From a virus, in IMG/VR virus record IMGVR_UViG_3300022927_000011, positions 20,883-84,882 of that record: a stretch of DNA of 64,000 nucleotides, one strand, 5' to 3'. Below the pieces are notes generated by a model. It did not search any database. It had not been told where the DNA came from and worked only from the letters and a program-made list of their open reading frames with translations. Both the position numbers and the translations under genes were made by a program. This document shows positions 1 to 11,000 of this stretch, one piece after another. The first letter of the stretch is position 1. Each line of letters begins with the position of its first letter.

Positions 1-3000
1 ACTACTGTTGACAACTGCGCTGCCGAGTGTTGTACTGTTAAGAACACTTGCATCGTTGATGTAATATGCTTTACCACTTGCTAGGTTAAAGTCTTCACTC
101 GAATCCCAACTTGTATTTGCATTATCCCAAGTTAGTGTTGCGTTAGCACCATCAACTGTAATACCAGCACCGTTTGCTGCTGCACCACTTGCTGCACCAC
201 TTGCTACAACAATGTTAAGATCGTCTACAGTTAGTGTTGTACTGTTAATAGTTGTAGTATCGCCATTAACTGTTAGATCACCTGTAACAACAAGATCGTG
301 TCCAATAGTAGTTGTTCCGCCACCGTCACCACCTGTACCAATATTAACTGTTGTTGCTGCTGCGCCTACATTCAATGTTGTTGGTGTTGCAAATGCATTA
401 AATGTTGTTTCAGTAGAATCTAAGTCTCCACCATTAATATCAACATCGTGTGCAAAGGTGGTTTTACCTGTAGCTGCACCTACATTGATTGCTGTTGCAT
501 CGCCGCCCATGTTAATAGTTGTAGCAGTATCATTTAGTAGAGCAACAGTTGTTTCACTTGTGCTTAATGTAGCGTCAACTTCAACTTCACCAGTGAATGT
601 TGCTTTACCACTTGTATCAATAGTTAAACGAGTTTGAACTGTGTGTTCAATGTCACTTGATGTTGAAACTTCACCAGTTTTAATGATTACATCGCCGCCG
701 GTTGCATTACCTGTTCCGGAACCGCCTTCAATAGTAATGGCTCCGCCTGCAACATTGTTTCCAATACCGCTTGTACCTTTGATTGTAGAACTAGTTGGTG
801 TTTCACTTGCTTCGGCATTGCCAAATACAACAGTACTATTTCTAATAATCATGTTATTACCAATGTTTATTGTACCTTGTACAACGTCCAATGGATCAGA
901 TGTAACATTTAAATCTGTTCTAATAGTAAACGAAGTTGCGTTTTCAGTTGCACCAATAACTGGCCAACTACCATCTAAGTTTGTTACTGCACTACTTGCA
1001 ATATTAATAGTATCGCCAACTAGTACACCTAATGTTTTAGGAGTATAAGTAAATGATAGTGTAGTTGAGTTTGTAATAGTACCTGTTGTTTCTGTACTTA
1101 AATATATGTACTCATCAGTAACACCACTAACTGTTGTGTTTGATGGAATACTGCCACTACCAGTAACCAACATACCTGCTAAGATAGTTGATGTATCACT
1201 CATCGGAACTTCTTTTTCGCCGTTGGCTGTAACTCCATTTGTATTTACAGTAACACTTCCAAGGTTAACTACTACATCCTGTGAAATAGTTGCTTCATAA
1301 CCGTCAACAAATGTTAACAAGTTACGTGTTGAAGTTGCATTACCTATTTTAATATTAGTAGCAGCGCCGCCTATTTCTAAGCTAGTAACGTTTGCATTGT
1401 AAACACTACCACTACCAATACTCGATGAGTTAAGCGAAGCGTTACCAACGTCAAGTCCTTCTGATAGATCAAGTGCTGTACCCCATTCCGGTGTTACACC
1501 ATTTGATTTTAAGAAACTGTTGTTTCTACCAATGTTGAGCGTGTTTAAACTACCTGTGGTTTGTGCATATATCATGTCGCCAATTGCGTATGTGCTAATG
1601 TTTGTACCACCTCTTGCAACTGGAACAAGACTTGTTAAGTTAGCAGGATTTAGGAAATATGCACTATCAAGTCCATCTAGCGTACCTGCATCAACTACAC
1701 CGTCTTTGATAAACACCTGTCCGCTGCCATCACTAGGAACGTCAAACTGCGTTTGTAAAAATCTACTAACACCTAATGTAGAAAAGGTACCCAGAGGATC
1801 AAGGTCTACGTTAGCAATACCAATCTGTACCGGATCGCCGTAGAACTCGCCGCCGACGCTACTACCTGTTAGTGTAATAGGGTTATCTGTTGTGTTTTGT
1901 TTTTTAAGTGTTTGTACAACATTTTTATAAGAACTATCACCAAACAATGCTGTTTCACTGTTTGGCACACCACTTGCGCCAAGTCTACTTGGACTAATAG
2001 TACCTGAAATAATATTTTCAGCATCAATGTTTGTAACAGCAAGTGTGTTCCAGTTAGCAAGTAATCTACTAGAAGTATTAATAACTGCATTAACTTGTAC
2101 GTTGTTTTTAATAACGTTTGCACTACCTACACCAATACCGTCGATAAGTTTTGGGTTAGTTACTAGATCGTTGATACTACTCAATGCGTCACTACGTAAT
2201 GCATGAAGTGTAAAGCTGTTGAGTGTTACAGATCCTATAAAGAATCTACTTCCTGATGTTACTGCTTCTGCATTAACACTAAACAGTTCATTCGACGAAC
2301 TACCATCTGATAGTGATTCAAATCTAACAGCATTACCAGTTGAAAACCCGTGTGCTTGTACTATAATACTATTATCAATTATATTAACTGTTCTTCTTGT
2401 GAGTGTGTGGGCATTGTTAGCAGGAGTGCTTGTAAAATCAATTTGATTTATTAATGCAAATCCTGAATATAATTCAAATGTATCTGCGTCAATCTTTTTA
2501 GCGTAATAAACCAATCCGTTTACTAGGCCTCCAATTGCAACATTACCATTGGTATTATAGGTTACAGGGTCGCCGTTTTCAAATCCATGATTTGTTACAA
2601 TAATACGAGAATCGGTATAGTTGACAGATCCGCCACTACCGCTAACACCAGCTAGGAAGTTGTTTTCAATAAAGTCGTCTAAGTTGATTATTTTACCGTT
2701 TTGTGTTGCAGTGTTGTCTTCAACAAAGTCAATACTCGATGAACTAGCAACGTAAAGCTCGCCACCTAATATATTAACATATGCACGTTTTTCAAAACTT
2801 GTAACTTCAATTTCAAAACCACTACCTGTTCCGCCAATGCTTGATGCAGCAACACTAAGTAGATCGCCGGTATCATAACCAGTACCGCCAGTTTTAATAT
2901 CAACGTCAGTAACCTGTCCTGCTGTTACAGTAATGTCTGCTGTTGCGCCTGAGCCCGATCCTGAGTTGTTTGTAAATGCTACGTCTGAATATACTTTTGT

Positions 3001-6000
3001 TCCGTTGGTTGGAGTATACAAACTGCCGCCTGTAATAGAACCGTTATCTACACCTGTTAGTATACCATAGCGTACTTCTGTTACAGCACCCTGAGCGTTT
3101 CCGTCAGCTGATGTAACAATAGTACGTGCAGTACCTGCTATTGTTTTCGAAGCTTCATTATCGCCAGTATTGGCAATAGTAAATGATGTTGCTGTCGGTG
3201 TGCTTAACACAAGTGTATTTTCATCGTATGTTGTATCATCTGGAACTAAAACTTGTACATTGTTATCAACTTGTAAGTTGTGAGCACCGCTTGTTGTGAT
3301 TGTAGCAATGTTGCTTGTACGTTCAACATCTGTAATAACTGCACTAGTAAATGTATAGTCGACGTCTGGATCAAGAACCAAATACTGACTGCTGTTTGAA
3401 CTACGTAAGAAGAAGTTGTCAACAATCTCTGACACTGCACCTTTTGCAGTTGGGCGTACTCCAGAATCAACTCCATTAACAAACAAGTTTGGTGCTGTTC
3501 CACTTACATCCCAAGGATCGCCTGTACTATCATCTTCAGTGTTCCACGCTCCTGGAACACTAGCAATAAGTATGTTTCCGCTCGATGCATAAGAACCTTT
3601 TGCATATGCAATAGCGTCGGCAATGCCGGGTTGTGTAATCACATCACCGTTAGTAACATTTGTAATATTTCCACTAAGTGTAAGTTCAACTTGCTCGTAG
3701 TTTTCTGTAGCAATGTCACCAGCTTTTAGATCTATTGCCGGAATATCATCAACTTGTTCTAGTCTTGATAGGTAGCCTTGTGTGTTTGTGTTGGTAAACT
3801 GACGTGTTGCCGGAATCAAATCTCCGTTTAACTGACCGTTGGTATTAAGCTGAACAATAGCACCCGGAACGGCAGCTGTACTAACTGATTTGTCAACAAA
3901 TCCGCCTAGTCTGTTGTTAATAAACGAACGTACTGCTAACTGTGTGACCATACGTGCATCACTTGGTCCGCCAAGTTCGTCGTCGCCTAAGTTAACACTG
4001 GTTGAGATTTCTTCAATAGCAACGTCACTCAAACTCAAACGCAAAGCATCGAGCTCGTCCACCTGAACTTTGTTTCTAAATGTAATGTTACCTGTTCTGT
4101 TGAACGCTGTAATAAAGTCACCAACTTTAAAGTCACCAAGTTCGTTTGTACCTGATGAGTAAACACGTCCTGGAAGTTCTTCAAACTGTTCAAACTCACT
4201 TCTTGTGTTACCACCGTTTTGTGGAAGTGCGTTGTAGTCAACACCCGAACCTGCGTATTCCCAAGTATGAGAAGAACTGTTAACAATCGACGGTCTGTGG
4301 AACCAAAGTTGTTTCTCAGGCAAGTTAACAGTGTTTGTTAAACTACTGCTACCGTCAGTAGCAGTAATCGAGAATGTTGCAGTACCTAAACCTAACTTTG
4401 TAGCTGCTTCGTTAACACCAATGGTTGAGTTTGGCGAACTAGCATGGTCTTCTGCAATAATACTTGTTTCGTCGAACTGTACTCTAAGCACACTAGAACC
4501 AACTGCAACTTGTTCAATACTTACAACTAGTCTACGCTCTCTTGGTTCCCATTTTGTAACAATAGCACTGTTATTATTAACACCAGTTGTACCTGTAATA
4601 GTTCTACCAGGCACAAACTCATAACTTTCAGCTCCTGATTCTAGTATTAGTGTTTGATATGTTGTATGAGAACTTATAATTTCTTCAACAAAGAATTCAA
4701 TAACGTTTGAGAAGAACTTGTGAGTGTTTGAACCTGCTTCAATAAGATTAACATCAAAATCTCCTGATTCGTCAAATGTTAAACTAAATTCGTCATCATT
4801 AATGATTTTAATATAATAAGTCTGTTCTGCATCAAGTCCTTTAATAGGAGGATTGCCATCTGGATCATATATAACTTTTTGACCATTTGAGAATCCGTGA
4901 TCTACAATTGTAATAACATCTGCTAAAACATTAACGGCTGTAGCAGCATCAAATGTAGTTTCAGTTGGTGTAAGTTTGAAGTCGTTTGTAATATCGCCTT
5001 CACTGCTCACTTCAGTTGGATCTGGAAGGTCGTCTGGATCATTAATAATAGTTTTTACAACATCAAACTTTGCACTTGCAAAATCTTGTACGGCTGCACT
5101 AACTCCAGTAAGATATGCTAATGTTTCTGTCTTTGCTTGCTCAATAGCAGCAATAGTTTGTAGTTCTTGACCACTAATACTAATACGCGAACTATCTTGT
5201 AAGTTTTGTGTATAATAAGCCAAGCCAGCACTACGTGAATATCTGTTGCCTGTATCCCAAACATCGTTGGCTACTGCTTCGACAATAAGTTGTGTGTCTC
5301 TATTACATTTTGATTGATTATAATCAAAGTTATACCAAATATTTGCTTGTATTTGTTCGTTAATAAACTGAGTAACATTCTGTGCAATATTGATTTGACC
5401 TGTGATTCCTAGTTCATTGAAGTCTGCTTGTAGTGCTGCACCAGTCCAAGTTATATCTGGCTCAACTCTAGTTGGCTCTGTAGCACCATTACTAGTTAAA
5501 TAAGCAATGATTTCGTCTAGTCTAGCTGCTGCATAATCAGCTGCCGCTTCACTACCTGCTGTACCTGATACATCTTGTGTTTCTGTATTTCCTGCGGTTA
5601 CAACAACTGTTTGTTCTTGTATAACTTGTTTTATTATTTCTTTTAGTCTACCATAAGCAGCAATAGTTTCCTCTTGCTGTCCAGCACCGTATTGTGCTAC
5701 ACCGTCGATAAAATATGCTAATGCTGCAACTAATGTTTGTAAGTTTCCGCCATATGTTAAATCATAAGATAACGCATCAACAATAAGTCCGGTATCTCTT
5801 TCACATTTTGATTCATTATATGCAAACCCTGGTACAAACGGTGAGTTTCCTGCGGCTATTTCTGCATTTAACCAAGCAGTAAGTTCGCTTTGTAAAAATG
5901 TTTTGTTTGCATTTATTTGTAATACTGCATTTTCAAAACCTGCATCACTAGCGTTATCTGTGCCGCCTGTTGGCAATGGACGAGAATATGCGGCTGCAAC

Positions 6001-7833
6001 ACTATCGCCGGGCACAGTATTTGCATCGCCGTTGGTTACAATATCAATAATCTCGTCCCAAAGTACATTAGCTCTACTTGTTGCTGTAGCATCAGTAAGT
6101 GCATTTGCAGTAAGTGCTTTAGCTTGTGCAAATGCTGCAATGTGTTGATCTTTTTGGGCAGCAAATACATTGCCTGCAAACGATCCGCTAAAATATCTTA
6201 GTGCAGCACTAACACTTCTGTGATTACTATTAAACAAGAAATCATAACGTACAGCATCAATCAATCTCTGAACATCGCGTCTGCATTTGTCTTCGTTATA
6301 TGTAAATCCTGCCCATATGCTCGGCGAAGCTGCTGCAACTTGTGCATTAATCCAAGTTACCACATCATTAGCAATAATATCTTTGTTGAGTTTTAGTAAG
6401 TCGTGTGCTGTTTTATAATCTGGATCTCTAAAACGTAATACAAATTCTTCAACTGGTGTATCACGATTGATACCAGCAATCGTAATAGTTTGCTTTCCTT
6501 CACTTTGACCTGTTGATGTTACAAACGCTCTATCAAATTGGAACGCTTTAGGCGAATACCCACTACTTCTCAACGCATACAAACCAAAGTTTGTAGCGGA
6601 GTTGGTAATAGAACAGTAGCCGCCACTTTGTGTATAAACACCATTTAGTAGGAAGATTTCAAAACAAGACACGATCTGTGCATAAGCATCATTGGTTAGA
6701 CGCCAAGCAGTACCACCAAACGAGAGAATAGTAAATGCGTTGGCAACCATCGATTTACCTTGCTCAGGTATTGCACCAACTACTGGATTCTCAGCTTCGA
6801 TTTGATTAACCGGAACGTTTGGAGATTCAACTTTTGAACCGTCAATTTTAGCACCGTTCATTCCTAAGAATGAAATAATCGAGGCGTTCTGAATATACGG
6901 TGAAGTTGTAATAGTTGGTTTTGTGTTTGGCAAGTTTGGATAACTTGCACGATCAGGAACATCAGTTGCTGTTGGATCATCAAAGGCAACAGCATAGTCA
7001 GCTGTAATAAGTGGAACAAAGTTTGAGTCAACACCGTCACGGAATGTAAATTCACCAAAATAACAAGCGTTACGAACACGTAGCATGTCCAAGTTAGCAT
7101 TCTTAGGACGAATAATACAACCACGCAAACCGTCACCTTTGATAACTGTGTTGTCTGGAACAATAATAGGATTGTCTTCTGTATAGTCGCCAACAGCAAC
7201 TTTGATGTTAATACGTTTAAAGTTAACAGTGCCATCAGCGTTGTATACTTGTGCGGAGGCTAGTTGACAAGCACGTTTAACTGTTTTAACTGGAGCACTT
7301 TGACCGTCATTTGCATCATCGCCTTGTTCTTGAGATACGTAAATGACATTTCCGCCGAAGATATCAGCGTCATTAAAGAATAAGTTACCAGAAGCATCAA
7401 CTGACATTAGCTGACCAATAGTACCCGAAGTTGGAGGCAGGGTTAGTTGATAGCCAGCGTCTAATGTATTTGGTGCTTTAATACTAACACCATCTTCACC
7501 AGAAGCAGTAAGTTCTCTAAATGTTAAAACACCTGCATCTTCAATATCAACATTATCTTTAATATTAAATCCAGCATTTGTAATGGTCATCTTGTCAACA
7601 TCATTAACTGTCATTGTGATTGCTGCTTCTGTACTGTCAGCTAAATCGTCAATTTTAATTTCTGAGTTGCCTTCAAAAATACGTTTAGTAATATCTTGAA
7701 CTGTATTATCGTCACGTAGTAAATATACTTTACCGTCTGCTGTGTTTAATGCTAGTTCGCCGCTTTGAAGTTGTGCTATAGTTGGTTTCTTACCAGCGAC
7801 CGCACTTCGTTTGTGTCTAATTGTTGTTGCCAT
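1..7833 (-). CDS. giant fibre-like virion protein, C-terminus beyond window
   Basis: Open from an ATG at 7833 (AGGAGG 8 bases upstream) to the window edge, 2611 codons with no stop. The N-terminus (HKRS..G..P, then GELALNTADGKVY) is the type seen on phage fibre and adaptor proteins. A right-handed beta-helix-like segment follows (about residues 158-420, beginning YVSQEQGDDANDG). Three Cys repeats of the form YNxxKCxRDxxxIVxA lie at residues 510-870, then a WEYAGSGVDYNALP knob near residue 1200, G-GY beta repeats and a GGTN motif near 2070. The visible end carries shaft repeats (LLNDTATTINMGG) and a TLTVDDLNIVV module. It is paralogous to the next gene upstream. Role as a tail or virion fibre is inferred from composition and family resemblance; receptor and exact location are unknown. 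Confidence 0.75.
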   Translation of the reverse strand, partial: MATTIRHKRSAVAGKKPTIAQLQSGELALNTADGKVYLLRDDNTVQDITKRIFEGNSEIKIDDLADSTEAAITMTVNDVDKMTITNAGFNIKDNVDIEDAGVLTFRELTASGEDGVSIKAPNTLDAGYQLTLPPTSGTIGQLMSVDASGNLFFNDADIFGGNVIYVSQEQGDDANDGQSAPVKTVKRACQLASAQVYNADGTVNFKRINIKVAVGDYTEDNPIIVPDNTVIKGDGLRGCIIRPKNANLDMLRVRNACYFGEFTFRDGVDSNFVPLITADYAVAFDDPTATDVPDRASYPNLPNTKPTITTSPYIQNASIISFLGMNGAKIDGSKVESPNVPVNQIEAENPVVGAIPEQGKSMVANAFTILSFGGTAWRLTNDAYAQIVSCFEIFLLNGVYTQSGGYCSITNSATNFGLYALRSSGYSPKAFQFDRAFVTSTGQSEGKQTITIAGINRDTPVEEFVLRFRDPDYKTAHDLLKLNKDIIANDVVTWINAQVAAASPSIWAGFTYNEDKCRRDVQRLIDAVRYDFLFNSNHRSVSAALRYFSGSFAGNVFAAQKDQHIAAFAQAKALTANALTDATATSRANVLWDEIIDIVTNGDANTVPGDSVAAAYSRPLPTGGTDNASDAGFENAVLQINANKTFLQSELTAWLNAEIAAGNSPFVPGFAYNESKCERDTGLIVDALSYDLTYGGNLQTLVAALAYFIDGVAQYGAGQQEETIAAYGRLKEIIKQVIQEQTVVVTAGNTETQDVSGTAGSEAAADYAAARLDEIIAYLTSNGATEPTRVEPDITWTGAALQADFNELGITGQINIAQNVTQFINEQIQANIWYNFDYNQSKCNRDTQLIVEAVANDVWDTGNRYSRSAGLAYYTQNLQDSSRISISGQELQTIAAIEQAKTETLAYLTGVSAAVQDFASAKFDVVKTIINDPDDLPDPTEVSSEGDITNDFKLTPTETTFDAATAVNVLADVITIVDHGFSNGQKVIYDPDGNPPIKGLDAEQTYYIKIINDDEFSLTFDESGDFDVNLIEAGSNTHKFFSNVIEFFVEEIISSHTTYQTLILESGAESYEFVPGRTITGTTGVNNNSAIVTKWEPRERRLVVSIEQVAVGSSVLRVQFDETSIIAEDHASSPNSTIGVNEAATKLGLGTATFSITATDGSSSLTNTVNLPEKQLWFHRPSIVNSSSHTWEYAGSGVDYNALPQNGGNTRSEFEQFEELPGRVYSSGTNELGDFKVGDFITAFNRTGNITFRNKVQVDELDALRLSLSDVAIEEISTSVNLGDDELGGPSDARMVTQLAVRSFINNRLGGFVDKSVSTAAVPGAIVQLNTNGQLNGDLIPATRQFTNTNTQGYLSRLEQVDDIPAIDLKAGDIATENYEQVELTLSGNITNVTNGDVITQPGIADAIAYAKGSYASSGNILIASVPGAWNTEDDSTGDPWDVSGTAPNLFVNGVDSGVRPTAKGAVSEIVDNFFLRSSNSSQYLVLDPDVDYTFTSAVITDVERTSNIATITTSGAHNLQVDNNVQVLVPDDTTYDENTLVLSTPTATSFTIANTGDNEASKTIAGTARTIVTSADGNAQGAVTEVRYGILTGVDNGSITGGSLYTPTNGTKVYSDVAFTNNSGSGSGATADITVTAGQVTDVDIKTGGTGYDTGDLLSVAASSIGGTGSGFEIEVTSFEKRAYVNILGGELYVASSSSIDFVEDNTATQNGKIINLDDFIENNFLAGVSGSGGSVNYTDSRIIVTNHGFENGDPVTYNTNGNVAIGGLVNGLVYYAKKIDADTFELYSGFALINQIDFTSTPANNAHTLTRRTVNIIDNSIIVQAHGFSTGNAVRFESLSDGSSSNELFSVNAEAVTSGSRFFIGSVTLNSFTLHALRSDALSSINDLVTNPKLIDGIGVGSANVIKNNVQVNAVINTSSRLLANWNTLAVTNIDAENIISGTISPSRLGASGVPNSETALFGDSSYKNVVQTLKKQNTTDNPITLTGSSVGGEFYGDPVQIGIANVDLDPLGTFSTLGVSRFLQTQFDVPSDGSGQVFIKDGVVDAGTLDGLDSAYFLNPANLTSLVPVARGGTNISTYAIGDMIYAQTTGSLNTLNIGRNNSFLKSNGVTPEWGTALDLSEGLDVGNASLNSSSIGSGSVYNANVTSLEIGGAATNIKIGNATSTRNLLTFVDGYEATISQDVVVNLGSVTVNTNGVTANGEKEVPMSDTSTILAGMLVTGSGSIPSNTTVSGVTDEYIYLSTETTGTITNSTTLSFTYTPKTLGVLVGDTINIASSAVTNLDGSWPVIGATENATSFTIRTDLNVTSDPLDVVQGTINIGNNMIIRNSTVVFGNAEASETPTSSTIKGTSGIGNNVAGGAITIEGGSGTGNATGGDVIIKTGEVSTSSDIEHTVQTRLTIDTSGKATFTGEVEVDATLSTSETTVALLNDTATTINMGGDATAINVGAATGKTTFAHDVDINGGDLDSTETTFNAFATPTTLNVGAAATTVNIGTGGDGGGTTTIGHDLVVTGDLTVNGDTTTINSTTLTVDDLNIVVASGAASGAAANGAGITVDGANATLTWDNANTSWDSSEDFNLASGKAYYINDASVLNSTTLGSAVVNSS
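5280..6300 (-). repeat. three Cys-containing protein repeats (about 480-base period)
   Basis: Three copies of a motif YN-x2-KC-x-RD-x4-(I/V)xA, followed by an N-x-x-S or GN turn and an Ala-rich helix ending AYY or AYF. They lie near 6275-6300, 5795-5820 and 5295-5325. They match the 12-copy array in the neighbouring 3133-aa protein. Confidence 0.8.
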
Positions 7834-7909
7834 TTGCAACTGCCTCCTATTTAGGTACGGGTCAGGTCCAAAGACGCCCATTGTAAAACGATAGAAATCG
7901 CTACTAACT

Positions 7910-7917
7910 TATTTATC
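7910..7917 (-). promoter_or_regulatory. T4-type late promoter core GATAAATA
   Basis: GATAAATA on the minus strand, 77 bases upstream of the start of the leftmost giant fibre gene and downstream of the terminator of the previous one. It matches the T4 late promoter (TATAAATA) recognised by gp55-RNA polymerase. Confidence 0.6.
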
Positions 7918-7945
7918 AAGTTTAAAAAATGGTTACTGTATTCGT

Positions 7946-7971
7946 AAAAAAAGGGCCATTTAAGGCCCTTT
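7946..7971 (-). terminator. Rho-independent terminator after the 3133-aa gene
   Basis: On the minus strand AAGGGCC and GGCCCTT form a 7-bp stem around a 6-base loop and run straight into a T tract. It lies about 30 bases past the stop of the 3133-aa gene and separates it from the next late promoter. Confidence 0.85.
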
Positions 7972-8000
7972 AGTTTTAGTTTTTATTGTTTTCAGTAAAC

Positions 8001-11000
8001 TTAGAATGCGCCACCATCTATAGTATCTGTCCAAACTGGTGTATTATCGCCGCTGCCGACTACTGTTAGTACTTGGAACGATTCGCTAGTATCACTTGTG
8101 CCTGCTGCATCAGTTACTTGAACATCTGTATCTGCATTACCATAAAGTATACCATCTGTGGTAAATGTGCTTACACCTGTACCACCATGTGCAACTGCTA
8201 GATCATTAGTTAAACTTACTGTTCCAGTTACATGGAAGTCATGATTTACAGTTAATGTACCTGTAGCATCACCAATACTAATAGTTGTTGCTGCGCCACC
8301 AAAGTTGATAGTTGTAGCAGTATCATTTAACAAGTTAAATGTTGTTTGATTTGTGCTCAACACATCGTTGTTGATTGCTAAGTCTGTTGTAAAGGTTGAT
8401 ATATCTTCACTTAAACGTAGTTTCTCAACACCAGATGTTCCACCGATCATAGTGCTAAACACCATATCAAAGTCTTCTTGCAGTCCGGTGATATCTTGTG
8501 CTATAACATCAATCTGACCTGATGTTTCAAAATTATCATTTGCTGTTTCAAGTTCAAACTTAATACCTGTACCACTTCCTGCTACCGGAGTACCACTTAT
8601 ACTATGATGTGCAAAAGTCATAGGATACACAATATCATCTGCTGCACTATCTGGTGCATTAGTTATAAGTTTTAATCCATCTTGTGCAAGTAATGTGTTT
8701 GCTCTAATATCAACAGTATCTGTTGCTAAGTTAGTAAGTTGTAATACACCACTGTTGTTGCCACCGATGTACTTTTGTACATGTAGTTCTTCACCTATAC
8801 CAACACCACCTGCAACAACAACTGCACCACTTTGATAAGTCTGACTTGGCGTTGTGTTGTTGAACGTTGTTATTACACTACTATCAATGTTAAAGTATGA
8901 GTTTCCAATAATAGCACGTTGTGATCCATTTGTAAAGAACTCAAGTTCATCGTTGTTAGCACCTGGTGATGTTTCGGGACGTATAAATGTATTTTGATCT
9001 ACATCTTTAACACCGCCTAGTGAGCCCCAAGCAACGCCGTCGTATCCTTCAAATACTAACGTATCAGTGTTGAATCGTACTTGTCCTGTTGCTTCTACTG
9101 GACGAGCTGCTGTATCACCAACTGGTAGCTGTAAACTTGTAACACTGTCAATAATAACTATTTCATTATTGATAGTAAGTGTTCCAGATATTGCACCTAT
9201 GTTAATATTTGTAGCTGCACCAAATGCATCAATGCGTGTAGCATTAGTGTTGAGTACATTAAAAGTACCAGTTTCGTCTGTAATAATGTTAGTACCATTA
9301 ACTTGTATGTCTCTATCTGCTATAATATCTCTATCAGCAGTAATATCAACACCAGCGTGTATGTTTCTCTGTGCGCTTAGGCCGCCTGTGATTTGTACTG
9401 CGCCAGTAACATTATCTGTAGCATCATCGTTGTTTAGTATAATGATATTTGGAGTTGTTCCAAACTCAACTACTTCCGATCCGTCAGTTGTATCTATTAC
9501 AATATAGTCACTAACATTTTCGTGTATTCTCAATACATTGGTATTGTTGTCTGGTAAGTCAATATCAGTTGCGCCGTTGATGTCAATAGTATCAACTGCT
9601 CTATCACTACCTAATACAACACTGCCGTCTGCTGTAAAATCAATGCCAACATTTAAACTTTTAGCAATGCCGACGCCGCCGTCAATAACAACCGAGCCTG
9701 TAGTTGTGCTAGTTGATTCTGTTGTATTTTCAACAAGCAATCCTGGGCGTATACCAAATGTAATAAGTTCTTCGTCTGTACGTGTGTTAATACTAATAAA
9801 GTCTAACGAACCTTCTGTACTAATACTATATGCTTGTAAACTTTCATCTGGAATATTTAAACTAACATCACCTGTGAATACAATATCACCGTTAACTGTT
9901 AAACTACCTTGCACAAGCAAGTCAGGATTAACTGTAAATGTACCTTCTGCTGCACCCATAATAATCGAAGTAGCATCACCAAATGCATTAATAGTTGTAG
10001 CACTTGTGTTCAACAAGTTAAATGCACCTGCTGTATCTGTGCTAATCACATCACCGTTAACATCAAAGTCACCGTTGAGTGTAATATCTCCTTCTACAGT
10101 TCCGCCTGTTAGTTTGTTTAAATATCTGTTTTCAACGTATGTACTAACAGCTTTCTGTGTAGGTGCAGTATTAAAGTCTTGTGTACCAATACTTGAAATT
10201 AAGTTTGCATTGTCACTAACTTCTTTAAGTTCTACACCAACCGGAATGCCGTCTCTAATAAACGGTCCAACACTAGTTAGACCTTTTAGATCAATTTCGT
10301 TAGCATTAAGTGTAATACTACCTGTAAGTGCGTTAACACCAAAGAAGTTACCAACTCTAAAGTTACCAATTTGGTCAACTGTACCACCTGCAAATACTTT
10401 ACCATTGCTTGTTTCGATAATCTCTTGTTCAGGAACTGCTGTGCCGCCAAAGAACGGAAGTGCATTATATGTAACACCGGCGCCAACATATTCAAACGCA
10501 TGTCCTGAAGTACTAATAGTTGAAACATTATACAAGTATGCTTGCTGTGTTGTTTCGACACTTATGATACCCGGGAATACTTTAATAGATGCACTACCAC
10601 CGTATGTTGCATTTAGATCGTTGATTGCAGTTTCAACAATAGTTTCTGTTGCTCCAACAATAACATTTCTTTCGGTATTGTATATACTACTACCAAGTTC
10701 GTGATTATGTCCTACTTCGTGCCAGCCTGTGGTATAACCTTGTATTATAGATAAGGCAACTCTATCAACTAATAGTTCAATGCTTTGTCCTATTGTAGTA
10801 TCGGCATCTGGAATAGTTGTAATCTGTGTTGCTGCGTTTCCAAAACTTTTAGTAACAACTTCGTTGTTTGCAACTTGACGCATTAGATCGCCTAGTTTAT
10901 AATAACTATATGCACTAACTAGTGTTTGATCAACATTGCCTACTTTAGCTGCACCTAATATAGTGCCACTGTAGTATGCTTCGGCTGCTCTACGAGATTG

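Noticed and set aside
9538-10704. 388-codon open frame on the plus strand inside the 3133-aa gene
   Set aside because: Exact antisense shadow of a repetitive, codon-biased fibre gene; no ribosome site, and the Ser/Val/Pro-rich composition is typical of reverse frames.
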